Source: an uncultured Lachnospiraceae bacterium
GTDB lineage: Bacteria > Bacillota > Clostridia > Lachnospirales > Lachnospiraceae
Direction of reading: 5' to 3'
DNA length: 5,902 nt
Assembly (NCBI GenBank): GCA_946413945.1
Contig: CAMKMR010000120.1
Coordinates: 1 to 5,902, forward strand
In this document: positions 5,563 through 5,902 of the stretch, one piece after another
Position numbering within the stretch: the first letter of the stretch is position 1
Layout of the letters: each line of letters opens with the position of its first letter
Position numbers and translations under genes: made by a program
The notes under the pieces: model-generated
The model's database searches: none
Seen by the model: the letters and a program-made list of their open reading frames with translations, nothing else
Told to the model about the DNA's origin: nothing

Positions 5563-5902
5563 TTAAGCCCAAGGATTACTGCTTTCCGGCTGTCTTATAT
5601 CTGATAAGATAAACTGCTCCCAGAGATACCACTTTCCATCTTTTGCAAGACGAAGCTGGACATATCTTGGAGAATCAGCGCCGCTTGAATTAACATAAAT
5701 CTTGGCATAGCCCTGATCTGTATATGAATATGGATTTTCAAAAAGAGTGATGCTATAAGGTACGGATGGCTTATAGTCATTTGCTGGTGATGTTCCATTA
5801 AAATAAGAACGTGGAACATAGTCTTTATCCATAAAACGGTCTCTTATAAACTGCTTATCGTACTCACTTAAAGGTCTTGGTCCCCTTAAATATGAAAGCA
5901 TT
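5563..5902 (-). CDS. Conserved protein with C-terminal ADSPR/WYLWE/NPWA region, 5' end outside window
   Basis: About 112 C-terminal residues are visible and the frame runs open to the window edge. The Met at 5901 may or may not be the start; no ribosome binding site can be checked there, and the protein is probably longer. The visible part reads as a small soluble beta-rich domain. An acidic/basic stretch (EYDKQFIRDRF) is followed by strands (YSITLFENPY, YAKIYVNSSGADSPR, YVQLRLAKDGKWYLWEQF) and a terminal IRQPESSNPWA. From memory, Lachnospiraceae genomes contain a family with the pattern ADSPR-x-(V/I)-x-L-R, WYLWE and R-x-P-x-S-x-(D/N)-PWA (possibly DUF6935, which I cannot confirm). No enzyme motif is visible and I assign no function. 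It ends 24 bp before the 7TM gene on the same strand, so it is likely part of the operon. Confidence 0.7.
   Translation of the reverse strand, partial: MLSYLRGPRPLSEYDKQFIRDRFMDKDYVPRSYFNGTSPANDYKPSVPYSITLFENPYSYTDQGYAKIYVNSSGADSPRYVQLRLAKDGKWYLWEQFILSDIRQPESSNPWA

Noticed and set aside
5595..5819. 74-residue ORF on the - strand in another frame
   Set aside because: It overlaps the conserved ADSPR/WYLWE reading frame, which has the better protein signal; this is a frame shadow.

Overview
The window comes from an AT-rich, low-GC Gram-positive-type genome. The lipobox lipoprotein, strong AGGAGG/GAGG ribosome binding sites, the YprB-type RNase H-like protein and the signalling-protein subfamilies fit a clostridial, Lachnospiraceae-like gut or rumen bacterium. 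This assignment rests on recognising protein families from memory, not on a marker gene.

Layout. On the + strand, the 3' part of a YprB-like RNase H-fold protein (1-634) enters from the left. It ends inside a rho-independent terminator (613-655) that can work in both directions. Everything to the right lies on the - strand and reads right to left. It begins with the 3' end of a gene for a protein with a conserved C-terminal ADSPR...WYLWE...NPWA region (5563-5902). After 24 bp comes a 522-residue multi-pass membrane protein that resembles a 7TM-type histidine kinase but lacks recognisable catalytic boxes (3970-5538). An 8-nt overlap leads to a membrane-bound HPK7/HisKA_3-type sensor kinase (2766-3977), and after 9 bp follows a NarL/FixJ-type response regulator (2133-2756). 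Two near-identical terminator hairpins in tandem close this unit. A HEAT-repeat lipoprotein (736-2001) follows, probably from its own extended -10 promoter, and converges on the + strand gene.

How the genes may work together. The tight spacing of the 7TM protein, kinase and regulator implies co-transcription and a single signalling pathway. The kinase has the phospho-accepting His, N box and Gly-rich box; the regulator has the acidic pocket, Asp55, Thr84, Lys106 and a LuxR-type helix-turn-helix. The 7TM protein keeps the membrane sensor, a PAS-like segment and a coiled coil but ends in what looks like an ATPase-less remnant. The simplest model (inference) is a receptor or pseudokinase that tunes the neighbouring kinase, which phosphorylates the regulator. 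The HEAT lipoprotein, anchored on the outer face of the membrane, could be an accessory or a target of the regulator, but it appears to be transcribed separately.

No gene-free stretch exceeds 300 bases. The two intergenic regions (635-735 and 2002-2132) hold terminators and one promoter. I see no tRNA, rRNA, CRISPR array or insertion sequence.
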